From contig NZ_JARANZ010000007.1 of assembly GCF_029889905.1 (NCBI RefSeq), forward strand, positions 62,001 through 126,000: 64,000 nt of DNA, written 5' to 3'. The position numbers were made by a program, and so were the translations under genes. Numbering within the stretch: position 1 is the first letter of the stretch; every line of letters starts with the position of its first letter. Under the pieces are notes generated by a model. The model worked only from the letters and a program-made list of their open reading frames with translations. It was not told the origin of the DNA and did not search any database. This stretch comes from Chromohalobacter sp. 11-W. Its GTDB lineage: Bacteria > Pseudomonadota > Gammaproteobacteria > Pseudomonadales > Halomonadaceae. This document shows, piece by piece, positions 46,127-56,494 of the stretch.

Positions 46127-46811
46127 GAATGTCTCCTGCCTTAGACGGCGAGTGCTTCGCCTGAGGGTCTTTAAAGGATCGGTCGCTTGCGGACCAGTTC
46201 AGATCGGCGGCGACGGAGTCGGTCTTGATCAAGCGGGCATTGAGCATGTCCTTGTTACGCGCCCGGTCGAGCGCATCGGCAGGATCCGCCCCCATCTCCC
46301 CCCAACGCTGGATGAGGCGCGCCTCTAGCACGTCATCGGGTACGTCGATGAACAGCGTCATATCGAACAAGGGATGCAACTCACACCAAGGCGCCCAATC
46401 GAGCAACAGGTAGTTGCCCTCGACGATGATCAGCCGGTGCTGTGGCGTTACCAACCGCCCACCGGCGCGGGCCAAATCCAGCGGTCGGTCGAACACCGGT
46501 ACCGCCACGCTGCGCTCTGCGCGGCGTATACGCATCAGGTCGTGCTTGAGACCGTCGCAATCGAAGGTCTCGGGTGCGCCTTTGGTAGCGACCAGCCCCA
46601 GCGGCTCGAGCACGGCATTGTCGTAGTGGTAGCCGTCCATCGGGACCACCACGGCATCTCCTTCCCGGCGGGTGTTGAGCTCACGGCACAAGCCATCCGA
46701 GAGAAAGGATTTGCCCGCCGCCGGCGGCCCGGCCAGCGCCACGATGAAGCGTTGACGCCCATCGGCCGCTTCGAGCAATCGTGTCGCCATGTCGTGAATA
46801 CTCGGCGTCAT
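46110..46811 (-). CDS. P-loop sugar/nucleoside kinase (FrcK/YggC-like), candidate fructokinase
   Basis: 233 residues of the PRK/uridine-kinase-like P-loop family. Walker A GPPAAGKSF (about 28-36), VVPMDGYHYDN, the VEGNYLLLD strand and a lid with RDIGADPADAL-like sequence (RWGEMGADPADALDR). Similar kinases accompany fructose and polyol transport operons. Since mannitol and sorbitol are both oxidised to free fructose here and no PfkB-type fructokinase is in the operon, fructose phosphorylation is its probable job. Confidence 0.78.
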   Translation of the reverse strand: MTPSIHDMATRLLEAADGRQRFIVALAGPPAAGKSFLSDGLCRELNTRREGDAVVVPMDGYHYDNAVLEPLGLVATKGAPETFDCDGLKHDLMRIRRAERSVAVPVFDRPLDLARAGGRLVTPQHRLIIVEGNYLLLDWAPWCELHPLFDMTLFIDVPDDVLEARLIQRWGEMGADPADALDRARNKDMLNARLIKTDSVAADLNWSASDRSFKDPQAKHSPSKAGDIHDPTQ

Positions 46812-46895
46812 TTTGGTTCCCGCCAGATCAAAAAATCGTAGAGCGGACTCAGCGTCCCCGAATGAAGCGCCAGGCGCACGGCCTGCAGGCGTTTT

Positions 46896-47681
46896 TCAGC
46901 TCATCCAGTTGCCGCCATCGACGTTGAGCGTCTGCGCCACCACGTAGTCGCTGTCACCCGAGGCCAGGAATACCGCCGCGCCCGTATGGTCCTCGGGAAG
47001 CCCCATGCGGCCATAAGGCACTTCCTCGCCGACCAGACGCTTCTTCTCGCCGGGCGGACGGTTCTCAAAACGCGCGAACAGTGCATCGACTTCGTCCCAC
47101 ATCGGCGTGTCGACCACGCCCGGGGCGATGCCGTTGACGTTGATGCCTTGCTTGATCAGGCTGAGCCCACAGGACTGGGTCAGGCTGATCACCGCCGCCT
47201 TGGAGGCGCAGTACATGCTGACCAAAGGTTCACCGCGGCGCCCGGCTTGGGAGGCCATGTTGATGATCTTGCCACCCTTCCCGCGCGCGACCATATGCGC
47301 CGCCACGGCCTGAAGGGTGAAGAAGGTACCCTTGACGTTGATGCCGAACTGCCGGTCGTAGCTGGCCTCACTGACCTCGAGGATCGGCGCCATGTCGAAC
47401 ACGGCAGCATTGTTGACCAGGATATCGATGCCGCCGAAGCGCGCCTCGACGGCCTCGATCATCGACTGTCGAGAAGCGGCGTCGGCCACATCGAGACGCA
47501 CCGCCATCACCGGCGCATCACGCGAGTCAGCCTGGAGGTCGGCTACTGCCCGCTCGGCGGCTTCGATGTCGATGTCGGCGATCGCCACCCGAGCCCCCTC
47601 TGCCAAATAGCGTGTGACGATTGCCAGGCCGATACCGCGCGCCCCACCGGTCACCACGGCCGTACGCTGTTCGAGTTTCAT
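46896..47681 (-). CDS. Short-chain dehydrogenase, sorbitol/L-iditol dehydrogenase (SmoS-like)
   Basis: 261 residues, classical SDR. GGARGIGLAI (cofactor loop), NNAAV, catalytic Ser about 142 and Tyr in YCASKAAV, Lys four later. The ATG at 47681 follows AAGGAA; 14 further codons upstream are not used. In Rhodobacter sphaeroides the SDR SmoS of the polyol operon oxidises sorbitol to fructose, and also galactitol and L-iditol. Position between the HAD and kinase genes agrees. Confidence 0.86.
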   Translation of the reverse strand: MKLEQRTAVVTGGARGIGLAIVTRYLAEGARVAIADIDIEAAERAVADLQADSRDAPVMAVRLDVADAASRQSMIEAVEARFGGIDILVNNAAVFDMAPILEVSEASYDRQFGINVKGTFFTLQAVAAHMVARGKGGKIINMASQAGRRGEPLVSMYCASKAAVISLTQSCGLSLIKQGINVNGIAPGVVDTPMWDEVDALFARFENRPPGEKKRLVGEEVPYGRMGLPEDHTGAAVFLASGDSDYVVAQTLNVDGGNWMS

Positions 47682-47731
47682 CACTGTGATTCCTTGTCCG
47701 GAAGAAGTTGGGAGACACAACACGCGGCCGC

Positions 47732-48412
47732 CTAGCGCACGACCCGTCGCTCGCCACGCCAGCGTTGCACCAGTGCGCCAAGTTCCGCCATCTGCGTGAG
47801 CACCTGCCAGGCACCGGCATCGCGCAACCGAGCCTCGTGACCGGGTTCGATATGGCTAGCGCCGGTAAAGCCGATCACCGTCATGCCGGCGGCACATGCC
47901 GCACGGGTGCCGGAGACGCTGTCCTCGATGACCAGACAAGCCTCAGGTTTGATACCGAGGCTCTCCGCCGCCAGCCGATAGACGTCCGGCGCCGGCTTGG
48001 GTCGGGCCACCTGCTCGGCGGTGAACAGCGGCGCCTTGCCGAGCAGTGCATCGAGGCCAGTGTTGGCCAGCGAGTCGACGACCCGGCGGCGACGGCTGTT
48101 GGAGACGACCGCCAGTGGCAAATCGAGCGCCTCGATGGCCGCCGCCACGCCGGCCATCGCCTCGAGCTCCTCGCCCAGACGCGCCTCGATCGCTGCGTCG
48201 ATGCGTGTCAGGGCGTCGCCAGGTAACGCGTGGGCACTGTGGGCAGCGAGATGCTCGAGAATCGCCTCGGTGGTCATGCCTAGCGCATGGCGCAGCTCGT
48301 CGCCGATAGCCAAGTCGGGCAACCAAGCCGTCAGACACTCATGCAGGACCGACTCGGCTATGGCCTCGCTGTCGACCAGCACGCCATCGCAATCGAAGAT
48401 CAGCATCTCCAT
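47732..48412 (-). CDS. HAD-superfamily hydrolase (phosphatase/phosphomutase type)
   Basis: 226 residues. Motif I LIFDCDGVLVDSE (nucleophile Asp), motif II VVSNSRRR (Ser), motif III/IV KPAPDVY...CLVIEDSVSGTRAA. Four in-frame ATGs cluster near the start; 48412 is preferred because GGAG lies 6 nt upstream, and the ATGs at 48427/48424 straddle the ABC ATPase stop. HAD proteins of this subgroup act on sugar phosphates. A similar gene occurs in the R. sphaeroides polyol operon; it may remove a misphosphorylated intermediate. Confidence 0.82.
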   Translation of the reverse strand: MEMLIFDCDGVLVDSEAIAESVLHECLTAWLPDLAIGDELRHALGMTTEAILEHLAAHSAHALPGDALTRIDAAIEARLGEELEAMAGVAAAIEALDLPLAVVSNSRRRRVVDSLANTGLDALLGKAPLFTAEQVARPKPAPDVYRLAAESLGIKPEACLVIEDSVSGTRAACAAGMTVIGFTGASHIEPGHEARLRDAGAWQVLTQMAELGALVQRWRGERRVVR

Positions 48413-48423
48413 GGGCGACTCCA

Positions 48424-49566
<1,143 letters not shown>

Positions 49567-49576
49567 GGCGAATTCC

Positions 49577-50398
49577 TTATTTGACGGCGCCGAAGGTGAG
49601 ACCACGCACCATCTGTTTCTGGGTCATCCAACCGAAGATCAGGATCGGCGCGATGGCCAGCGTCGAGGCGGCGGACAACTTGGCCCAGAACAGACCTTCG
49701 GGGCTCGAGAAGGAGGCGATGAAAGCGGTCAGTGGGGCAGCATCCGAAGTCGTCAGGTTGAGGCTCCAGAATGCCTCGTTCCAGCTCAGTATCACCGACA
49801 ATAGCCCGGTGGAAGCGATCCCCGGCAGGGTCAGCGGCAACAACAGATAGAGCACTTCTTGCAGGGTGCCGGCACCGTCCATGCGCCCCGCCTCGAGGAT
49901 GTCCTTGGGAATATCCTTGAAGAAGGTGTAAAGCATCCACACCACGATCGGCAGGTTCATCAGCATATAAACGATGGTCAGCCCGAGCTGCGAGTCGAGC
50001 AGCCCCATGTCGCGGAACAGCAGGTAGACCGGCATCAGCACGCCTACCGGTGGCAGCATCTTGGTGGAAAGCATCCACAACAGCGTGCCCTGGGTACGCT
50101 TGGTCGGTAGAAAGGCCATCGAGTACGCCGAGGGAATCGCCACGATCAACGCTAACAGCGTCGAGCCGAACGAAATGACGATGCTGTTCAGGGCGAATTT
50201 CAAGTAGTCGGCGCGCGCCATGACCTCGTTGTAACCTGCCAGGGTCGGCTCGAAGAATAGACTGGGCGGTGTCGCTACCGCCTCACCCTCGGTCTTGAAG
50301 CCGGTCAGTACCATCCAGAAGATCGGGAAGAACACGATCAGCGCGATGCCCCAGGCAAGCAGCGTGAGCAGCAGTTTTTTGGTCATCGTAGGGTTCAT
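49577..50398 (-). CDS. Polyol ABC transporter permease (MalG/SmoG type)
   Basis: 273 residues, six transmembrane helices. The EAA loop [26 protein letters not shown] contacts the ATPase. AGGAG precedes the ATG at 50398. Partner of the MalF-type subunit just upstream. Confidence 0.92.
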   Translation of the reverse strand: MNPTMTKKLLLTLLAWGIALIVFFPIFWMVLTGFKTEGEAVATPPSLFFEPTLAGYNEVMARADYLKFALNSIVISFGSTLLALIVAIPSAYSMAFLPTKRTQGTLLWMLSTKMLPPVGVLMPVYLLFRDMGLLDSQLGLTIVYMLMNLPIVVWMLYTFFKDIPKDILEAGRMDGAGTLQEVLYLLLPLTLPGIASTGLLSVILSWNEAFWSLNLTTSDAAPLTAFIASFSSPEGLFWAKLSAASTLAIAPILIFGWMTQKQMVRGLTFGAVK

Positions 50399-50413
50399 GC
50401 AGTGCTCCTCGCC

Positions 50414-51301
50414 TCAGGTCTCGAGATTCTTGGCCACGGTGCGGATCAAGAAGATCGCCACGATGTTGGCCAGAATGATGGCGATGACCCCGCCGGCCGA
50501 GGCGCCACCCACATCGAAATCCAGCAGCGCGCGGATATAGATGAAATAGGCCAGGTTGGTCGAGGCTAGCCCCGGACCGCCCGAGGTGGTGACGAATATC
50601 TCGGCGAAGATAGTCAGCAGGAAGATCATCTCGATCATGATCACCACGCTGATCGCGCGCTTTAAGTGCGGCAGGGTGATGAACCAGAAGATCGCCAATG
50701 GCCCGGCGCCGTCCATGCGGGCTGCTTCGACCTGGTCGTCGTCCAGTGACTGGATGGCAGTGAGCAGGATCAGCAGCGCAAAGGGCATCCACTGCCAGGA
50801 AACGATGATGATGATCGATGTCAGTGGCATCGACGAGAACCAGTCGATCACCGGCAGTCCCAGCAGATTGCTCAGCCAGGCGAACACCCCGTTGACCGGA
50901 TGCATCAGCATGTTCTTCCACACCAACGCACCGACGGTGGGCATGACGAAGAAAGGCGCGATCACCAGCAGACGCGCGATGCCACGGCCGAAGAATTCCT
51001 GCTGGAAGAGTACCGCCAGTAGCGTGCCGCCGATCACGCTGATCGCCAGCACCCAGCCGACCAGCAGTAGCGTGTTGCCCATCGCCGTCCACAAGGCCGG
51101 GTCGGTGAGCAAATAGGTGTAATTATCCCAGCCGGCGAAGCCGGAGATCATGGGATTGATCAGGTTATAGCGCTGGAAGGAGAACCATAGGGTCATGCCC
51201 AGTGGCACCAGCATCCATAACAGCAGCAGGGTAACCGCCGGGCCCTGCAGGAACAGATTGCGGAAACCGCCGACGGTTCGTCCAGACGTTCTCTCGCGCA
51301 T
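50414..51301 (-). CDS. Polyol ABC transporter permease (MalF/SmoF type)
   Basis: 295 residues, six transmembrane helices and the EAA loop EAARMDGAGPLAIFWFITLPHL. The ATG at 51301 is chosen since the residues before MRERTSGRT are not part of the fold and lie over the SBP-permease intergenic hairpin; a start at 51349 cannot be excluded. Confidence 0.9.
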   Translation of the reverse strand: MRERTSGRTVGGFRNLFLQGPAVTLLLLWMLVPLGMTLWFSFQRYNLINPMISGFAGWDNYTYLLTDPALWTAMGNTLLLVGWVLAISVIGGTLLAVLFQQEFFGRGIARLLVIAPFFVMPTVGALVWKNMLMHPVNGVFAWLSNLLGLPVIDWFSSMPLTSIIIIVSWQWMPFALLILLTAIQSLDDDQVEAARMDGAGPLAIFWFITLPHLKRAISVVIMIEMIFLLTIFAEIFVTTSGGPGLASTNLAYFIYIRALLDFDVGGASAGGVIAIILANIVAIFLIRTVAKNLET

Positions 51302-51337
51302 GGGAGTGCCCCACTGAAGGAAACGAGTCGGGAAATG

Positions 51338-51362
51338 CGGCCGGATCATGACGATCCGGCCG
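51338..51362 (-). other. Hairpin between the polyol binding-protein and permease genes
   Basis: A perfect 10-bp stem (CGGCCGGATC / GATCCGGCCG) with a 5-nt loop, 17 nt after the binding-protein stop, no T-tract. Comparable to the malE-malF intergenic structures that raise binding-protein yield. Confidence 0.6.
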
Positions 51363-51379
51363 ACGTGGGATGCTACTGG

Positions 51380-52690
51380 TTAGTCGTAGTAGCCAGCCTG
51401 ACGCATGGTACGTTCGACCGAGCGCTGGGCCTGGTCGAGGGCGGCATCGACCGACTGCTGGCCGGACAGAGCGGCGCCGATCATCTGGCCGACTTGGGTA
51501 CCCACCGACTGGAACTCGGGAATGTTGACGGTCTGCACACCGACATACGGGCTCGGCTTGAGCGTCGAATCGGTCGGGTCGGCGGTCTGGATGGCGTTCA
51601 GCACGAAGTCGGCGAACGGCGCGGCTTCTTGATACTTGGGATTCTCGTAAGTGGACTCACGGGTTCCCGGGGGCACGCTGGTCCAGCCTTCTTTCTCACC
51701 GACCAGTTCGATGTACTCTTGCGAGGTCGCCCAGGTGATGAAGGTCTTGGCGGCGTCCTTGGAGTCCGAAGAGGCGGGAATCGCCAGCGTCCACGACCAC
51801 AACCAGTTGGCGCCTTTCGGCGTCTTGGCGATCGGGGCCGGGGCGAAGCCAAGCTTGTCAGCCACCTGTGACTCATCGGGATCATAAAGCTTGCCGGCAG
51901 CCGAGGTGGCATCGACCCACATGCCGCACTTGCCGCTGGAGAACAGCGCCTGGTTCTCGTTGAAGCCGTTGGAGGTCGCTCCCGGCGGACCATAGTTATT
52001 CATCAGATCGACGTAGAAGCTGACCGCTTCCTTCCACTCCGGCGAATTGATTTCCGGATGCCAGTCCTCGTCGAACCAACGGCCACCGAAGGTATTCACC
52101 AATGTCGAGACGAAGGCCATGTTCTCGCCCCAGCCCGGCTTGCCACGCAGGCAGATGCCGTAAACGTCGTTGGCAGGGTCGTTGATCTGACTCGCCCAGT
52201 CTTGAACCTGATCCCAGGTCGGTTGATCGGACATCTCGATGCCGGCTTTTTCGAAGAGATCGGTGCGGTAATACATCATCGAACTCTCGCCGTAGAACGG
52301 CAGGGCATAGAGCGAGCCATCCTGGCTCAGGCCGTCGCGGATCGGCTTGAGCAGGTCCTGCTCGTTATAGCTCTCGGGCAGGTCGTCGAGTTCGACCAGC
52401 CAGTCCTGCTTGGCCCAGATCGGCACTTCATAGGTACCGACGGTCATGACGTCGAACTGACCGCCGTCGGTGGCGATGTCGGTGGTCAGGCGCTGACGCA
52501 GCACGTTTTCCTCGAGCACCACCCATTCCAGATCGATATCCGGATGGGCCTTTTCGAATTCATCGGTCAGGCCCTGCATGATGATCATGTCGTTGTTGTT
52601 CACCGTGGCCACGGTGATGGTTTCAGCGTGTGCGGCGAACGAGGCCAATGTCGCGGCCCCGGCCAGGGGTAATGCATGTGTAAGGCGCAT
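51380..52690 (-). CDS. Polyol ABC transporter substrate-binding protein (SmoE/MtlE type)
   Basis: 436 residues. Signal peptide MRLTHALPLAGAATLASFAAHA, then a family 1 extracellular solute-binding fold: EFEKAHPDIDLEWVVLEENVLRQRLTTDIATDGGQFDVMTVGTYE and PFYGESSMMYYRTDLF. The ATG at 52690 follows AAGGAG; 17 upstream codons are promoter leader. First structural gene of the operon. By synteny it binds mannitol, sorbitol or arabitol in the periplasm. Confidence 0.92.
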   Translation of the reverse strand: MRLTHALPLAGAATLASFAAHAETITVATVNNNDMIIMQGLTDEFEKAHPDIDLEWVVLEENVLRQRLTTDIATDGGQFDVMTVGTYEVPIWAKQDWLVELDDLPESYNEQDLLKPIRDGLSQDGSLYALPFYGESSMMYYRTDLFEKAGIEMSDQPTWDQVQDWASQINDPANDVYGICLRGKPGWGENMAFVSTLVNTFGGRWFDEDWHPEINSPEWKEAVSFYVDLMNNYGPPGATSNGFNENQALFSSGKCGMWVDATSAAGKLYDPDESQVADKLGFAPAPIAKTPKGANWLWSWTLAIPASSDSKDAAKTFITWATSQEYIELVGEKEGWTSVPPGTRESTYENPKYQEAAPFADFVLNAIQTADPTDSTLKPSPYVGVQTVNIPEFQSVGTQVGQMIGAALSGQQSVDAALDQAQRSVERTMRQAGYYD

Positions 52691-52743
52691 GGCGAGCTCC
52701 TTGGAGAAGATCATTGAATTTGTTTTGATCAATCTACTCATTG

Positions 52744-52772
52744 AGTATTCAAATGATCATTTGCAATGCCAA
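52744..52772 (-). promoter_or_regulatory. Polyol operon promoter
   Basis: On the minus strand TTGGCA (5/6 to -35 consensus, 52767-52772) and AATACT (4/6 to -10, 52744-52749) are 17 bp apart, about 55 nt before the binding-protein start codon. The spacer contains the operator palindrome. Confidence 0.6.
52750..52763. promoter_or_regulatory. Operator palindrome CAAATGATCATTTG
   Basis: A perfect 14-bp palindrome lying wholly inside the -35/-10 spacer and close to the 3' end of the SorC-type regulator gene. Its position would let a bound protein block RNA polymerase. SorC/DeoR-type regulators use such sites. Confidence 0.6.
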
Positions 52773-52804
52773 AAAAAGCAAACCTCACACGCTTAGACTT
52801 TGGC

Positions 52805-53764
52805 CTAAGCAGCCCCCAATGTGGACACGATATAGCGTGCGGCCGCCTCGTCGGTCACTAGCCCTTTGAGCCAACCACCCCGCAAGGCGCTCAGAATCGC
52901 CGGACCCTTGTCGTGTCCGCCCGCCAGGCCCATCAACGGCTGACCGCCGAGCGCCGACAACGGCAAGCTGGTGATTCGGCGCGTGATAGGACAATCGATG
53001 AGCCGCCCTTGGGTATCCAAGGGCCAGCCGAGCAACTCTCCCACGGCGCCGGCCTCGAGCAACTCGTTGAGTTCGGCTTCACTGATGAAATGGTCCTGGA
53101 ACAGGGTTGCGCGTGGATCGATGCGCCCGATGCCGATGACCCCGGTTTCTGCTTCGCGGGCAATATGAAACACCGCCTGCACGAGCGGCTGAGCCAGCAG
53201 CGCTTCTTTTTCTTCCACCGAGGCAGCGACCACCGGCGCCGGTAGCAAGAAACGCTCCGCCCCGGTCTTGTCGGCCAGGACCATCACCCCGTCGTAGCGG
53301 TTGGCGGAGCCATCACGGGCGACATTGCCCACCAGCGAAACGATGCGATGCTGCGAACGATCCAGGCGGCTCAGGGCCTCCACCGTGGCGCGCACCGAAC
53401 GCCCCGTCCCCAGCGATAGTGTCAGCGCTTGCTGGCGATCGAGAAGCCCGGCCAGACGTTCGGCGCCCGCCTGAGCGAGAAAGCGTGGGCTGCTATCCGG
53501 CACATCGGGGTCGCTGGGTACCACGTCGCAGTAATCCAGCCCGAAATGCGTGAGAATCGCCTCGCCCATCGCCATGCATCCGGAAATGGGATGATCGATG
53601 TGCACCTTGACCAGCCCTTCCTGCCGCGCCAATGCCAGCAGGCGCTGCACACCGGGGCGCGAGACGCCCAACTGGCCGGCGATTTCATCCTGGGTGCGCC
53701 CTCCCACATAGGACAGCCAGGCCGCACGCGCCGCCTGCTCGCGTTTGAGTTCGTACTTATCCAT
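52805..53764 (-). CDS. SorC/DeoR-family sugar-binding transcriptional regulator
   Basis: 319 residues: N-terminal HTH (YELKREQAARAAWLSYVGGRTQDEIAGQLGVSRPGVQRLLALARQEGLV region, 4-55) and a SorC sugar-binding domain (LSLGTGRSVRATVEAL, GLAGGHDKGPAILSALRGGWLKGLVTD). The ATG at 53764 has AGGAG upstream; 28 earlier codons are rejected. It precedes the polyol operon in the same direction with a promoter between them, as for the SmoC-type regulator of polyol operons. A phosphorylated sugar is the usual effector. Confidence 0.9.
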   Translation of the reverse strand: MDKYELKREQAARAAWLSYVGGRTQDEIAGQLGVSRPGVQRLLALARQEGLVKVHIDHPISGCMAMGEAILTHFGLDYCDVVPSDPDVPDSSPRFLAQAGAERLAGLLDRQQALTLSLGTGRSVRATVEALSRLDRSQHRIVSLVGNVARDGSANRYDGVMVLADKTGAERFLLPAPVVAASVEEKEALLAQPLVQAVFHIAREAETGVIGIGRIDPRATLFQDHFISEAELNELLEAGAVGELLGWPLDTQGRLIDCPITRRITSLPLSALGGQPLMGLAGGHDKGPAILSALRGGWLKGLVTDEAAARYIVSTLGAA

Positions 53765-53870
53765 CGCCGCTGCTCCTGCTGGAAGGGAGAATGCCGGCAT
53801 CATCGCAATCGCACGCCACGCGCACAATACGCGCGCCCTCCGGAGCACGCTGAAACCGCGTCAGTGACGA

Positions 53871-55253
53871 TCAGGACTCGAGACCGCTCGGCGCCACCGG
53901 TGACGTGGGTAGCCAGACACGTGCCGCGAGCCCGCCGAGCGAAGCGCGTGACAGCGACAGTCGACCACCGTACAAGGTCATCAAATCCTCGACGATGGCC
54001 AGGCCCAGTCCGGAACCGGAGCGTCGCTCGTCGAGGCGAGAGCCGCGCGCCAGGGCGGCGTCACGCTGCTCTTCGCTCATCCCCGGCCCGTCGTCCTCGA
54101 TCAACAATTCGACGCCTGCCGCCTGCGGATGAAGGCTCACGGTGACCTGGCTATCGGCCCAACGCAGCGCATTTTCCAGCAGGTTGCCGACCAGTTCCTG
54201 CAGATCCTGGGCTTCCATGCGCACCTTGAGGTCATCGGCCAGCGATTGCGTCAACTGGATACCGCGCCGCTGGCCCATTCGCGTCAACCCCTCGAGCACC
54301 GGCGCCAGGGTTTGCGCAGCATCCACCTTGCCGGCGAGAACGACCCCACCGGCCGCCGAGGCCCGGGCAAGATGATGGCGTACGGCGTCATCGATGCGCC
54401 CCAGCTCGCCGTGCAGGCGGTTGCGCGTGTCGGGGGGGAAGCGTTCGGCAAGGGTGGTGAGCACACTGACCGGGGTCTTGAGCGCATGCGCCAGATTGCC
54501 GGCGGCGTTGCGGCCACGCTCGATCAGGCGCCTGTCACGCTCCAGCACACCGTTCATGGCACGTGCCAGGCGAGCTAGCTCGTCGGGCAGGAAATGCGTC
54601 TCGAGGCTATCGGCATCACCTGATTCAACCGCACGCAGGTTGGTATGCATGCGGCGCAGCGGCGCCAGTCCCCAGCGAATCTGCACGGCCAGCCCGACGA
54701 GCAGCAAGGCGCCCAGCGCCAGCAGCGACAACCCCAGCAGCCACTCGAAGCGCGCCACTTCGGTGTCCAGCTCTTCGCGTGACGCCGCCACACTGACATG
54801 CAGTGTCTCGGCATGCCCTGGAAGGCGGATATCACGTTCGACGACGCGCAGAATGTCGCCCCGCGGGCCCTCGACTTCGCTCACAGCCACTCCCGTGGCG
54901 TTATCGATCGGTAGCCGTTGATCCCACAACGAACGCGACGTCAGCGTTTGTCCGTCGTCGTCGCTGACCTGCCAGTACCATCCCGAAAAGACACGCTCGA
55001 ACCGGGGATCGCCCAGCGAACGCGTCATGTGCAGTTCTTGATTTTGAGCATTGACCTGCACACCGGCCAACAATACGTTGAGCAGCGACTCGAGACGGTC
55101 GTCGAAGGCGGTGGTGACGGAATCACGGAAGTTATAAGCAAGCCCCGTTCCCGCCAAGGGTAGCGCCACCATGACCAGCAAGAGCGAGGCGATCAGCAAG
55201 CGGGCGCGGATCGAAGTACGAGCGAGACGTTGGCGCCAGGGGCGTCGTCTCAT
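53871..55253 (-). CDS. Sensor histidine kinase (PhoQ/QseC-like)
   Basis: 460 residues. Two transmembrane helices (about 17-40 and 170-192) flank a periplasmic domain of about 130 residues. HAMP (about 195-245), H-box GNLAHALKTPVSVLTTLAERF (His about 255), N-box LVGNLLENALRWA, G1 IEDDGPGMSEEQR and G2 RSGSGLGLAIVEDLM follow. The NLAHALKTP H-box is the PhoQ-type variant. It overlaps the response regulator gene (ATGA) and is the last gene of the three-gene operon with a PepSY protein. Confidence 0.9.
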   Translation of the reverse strand: MRRRPWRQRLARTSIRARLLIASLLLVMVALPLAGTGLAYNFRDSVTTAFDDRLESLLNVLLAGVQVNAQNQELHMTRSLGDPRFERVFSGWYWQVSDDDGQTLTSRSLWDQRLPIDNATGVAVSEVEGPRGDILRVVERDIRLPGHAETLHVSVAASREELDTEVARFEWLLGLSLLALGALLLVGLAVQIRWGLAPLRRMHTNLRAVESGDADSLETHFLPDELARLARAMNGVLERDRRLIERGRNAAGNLAHALKTPVSVLTTLAERFPPDTRNRLHGELGRIDDAVRHHLARASAAGGVVLAGKVDAAQTLAPVLEGLTRMGQRRGIQLTQSLADDLKVRMEAQDLQELVGNLLENALRWADSQVTVSLHPQAAGVELLIEDDGPGMSEEQRDAALARGSRLDERRSGSGLGLAIVEDLMTLYGGRLSLSRASLGGLAARVWLPTSPVAPSGLES

Positions 55254-55921
55254 TGCTCATCCTCGGGGGCTACCAGACGATAGCCCTGCCCGCGCAAAGT
55301 CACGATGCGCTGGTTGCCGAGCTTACGGCGTAGGCGACTAACCTGCACGTCGATGACATTGGAGTCGGGCTCATGATCGCGATCATAGACATGCTCGGAG
55401 AGTTCGATACGGCTCACGATGCGTGGCGCGGCATGCAGCAGATACGCCAGCAACCGCGATTCCTGGGCCGTCAAGGTAATCGGGCGCCCCGCCAGGGTGA
55501 CGCTGCCGGTATGCGTATCCAACGCCAACTCGCCCAGCCTGAGTATGGGATGGGCATGGCCGTGGCTGCGTCGCACCAGGGCACGCAGACGAAACAGCAC
55601 CTCGGCGGTTTCGAAGGGTTTGGTGACGTAGTCATCGGCGCCGGCAGAAAAGCCTGCCGCCTTGTCCGACCAGCGCTCGCGGGCCGTGAGCACCAATACC
55701 GGCAAGTCGATGCCATCCTCGCGCCAGGCCGCAAGCCAGCGCGTGCCATCGCCATCGGGAAGTCCCAGATCGAGTATCACGGCGTTATAGGATTCGACGC
55801 GCACGAGATAATCGGCCGCGTGGCCGGTCGCGGCATGCTCCCACAACAGCCCCGCTTCTCCGAGCGCTTCGCCGAGCGCCTCTGCCAGCGCGGTATCATC
55901 CTCGACCAGCAACACCTTCAT
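55250..55921 (-). CDS. OmpR-type response regulator (PhoP/QseB-like)
   Basis: 223 residues: VLLVEDDTALAEALGEAL acidic pair, phosphoacceptor Asp in VILDLGLPDGDG, TARE and YVTKPFETAEVLFRLRAL; C-terminal winged helix with NVIDVQVSRLRRKLGNQRIVTLRGQGYRL. The ATG at 55921 overlaps the PepSY gene's stop, so the long upstream ORF is not used. Probably autoregulates from the direct repeats in the 56.3 kb intergenic region. Confidence 0.92.
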   Translation of the reverse strand: MKVLLVEDDTALAEALGEALGEAGLLWEHAATGHAADYLVRVESYNAVILDLGLPDGDGTRWLAAWREDGIDLPVLVLTARERWSDKAAGFSAGADDYVTKPFETAEVLFRLRALVRRSHGHAHPILRLGELALDTHTGSVTLAGRPITLTAQESRLLAYLLHAAPRIVSRIELSEHVYDRDHEPDSNVIDVQVSRLRRKLGNQRIVTLRGQGYRLVAPEDEQ

Positions 55922-56265
55922 TGACGTGCCATCCCCTCGATATTGACCCCTTCGATGCCAATCATTTCCCCGCTCGTGGCATCGAACTCGAATTCCACTA
56001 CCTGGCCCTGCGGGCCGATCATGTCGATTTCGTAGCGTGGTAGGCCATCGTCGCGCTCGAGTTCCACCTCCAGTACCTGACCGATATAGTGGCGCTCGAG
56101 CCAATCGAGCACCTGGGGCAGCGCCACCACACGCCCTTCTTCCACCTCGCGGTGCAGTGAGCGCCATTCGTCATCGTCGGCCGCAACCAGCGACTGGCAG
56201 GCCATGATACCCACCGCCACCAGCATCAGCGCTTTGATACAGCGATTGAAGCGTTTCATGGACAC
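55918..56265 (-). CDS. Periplasmic PepSY-domain protein
   Basis: 115 residues. Signal peptide to about residue 29 (CQSLVAA), then a PepSY-type segment (EGRVVALPQVLDWLERHYIGQVLEVELERDDGLPRYEIDMIGPQGQVVEFEFDATSGE region). A GTG at 56265 is taken as start because GAGG lies 7 nt before it; the ATG two codons later has its Shine-Dalgarno too far off. First gene of the PepSY-regulator-kinase operon; it may modulate the kinase's periplasmic domain. Confidence 0.82.
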   Translation of the reverse strand: MSMKRFNRCIKALMLVAVGIMACQSLVAADDDEWRSLHREVEEGRVVALPQVLDWLERHYIGQVLEVELERDDGLPRYEIDMIGPQGQVVEFEFDATSGEMIGIEGVNIEGMARQ

Positions 56266-56282
56266 GAGTCTGCCTCAGCCGA

Positions 56283-56302
56283 CATGAATGCAGCATGAAT
56301 GC
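56283..56302. promoter_or_regulatory. Direct repeat, candidate response-regulator box 1
   Basis: CATGAATGC occurs twice (56283-56291, 56294-56302) with an 11-bp period, the spacing used by OmpR/PhoB-type regulators. It lies 18 bp upstream of the PepSY-regulator-kinase operon start. Confidence 0.5.
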
Positions 56303-56377
56303 CCGGGAGTTAGATACTCCATACCCTCTACCACGCCGGAGACATGATGTTCGCCGCGCATGCCCAAATCCCGTTCA

Positions 56378-56396
56378 CATGAATGAAAGATGAACA
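56378..56396. promoter_or_regulatory. Direct repeat, candidate response-regulator box 2
   Basis: ATGAATG (56379-56385) and ATGAACA (56390-56396) repeat with the same 11-bp period and share the ATGAA core of box 1. About 100 bp upstream of the divergent PepSY gene at 56495. Confidence 0.45.
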
Positions 56397-56494
56397 TCGT
56401 TTTCAGGTGACTGCAAGGTAGACGACGTTAGCGTGCCTCTATCCGCAGTCGCGGTATGTCATACCAACCTCGAGGCGCAAGCCAGGAGTGAATC

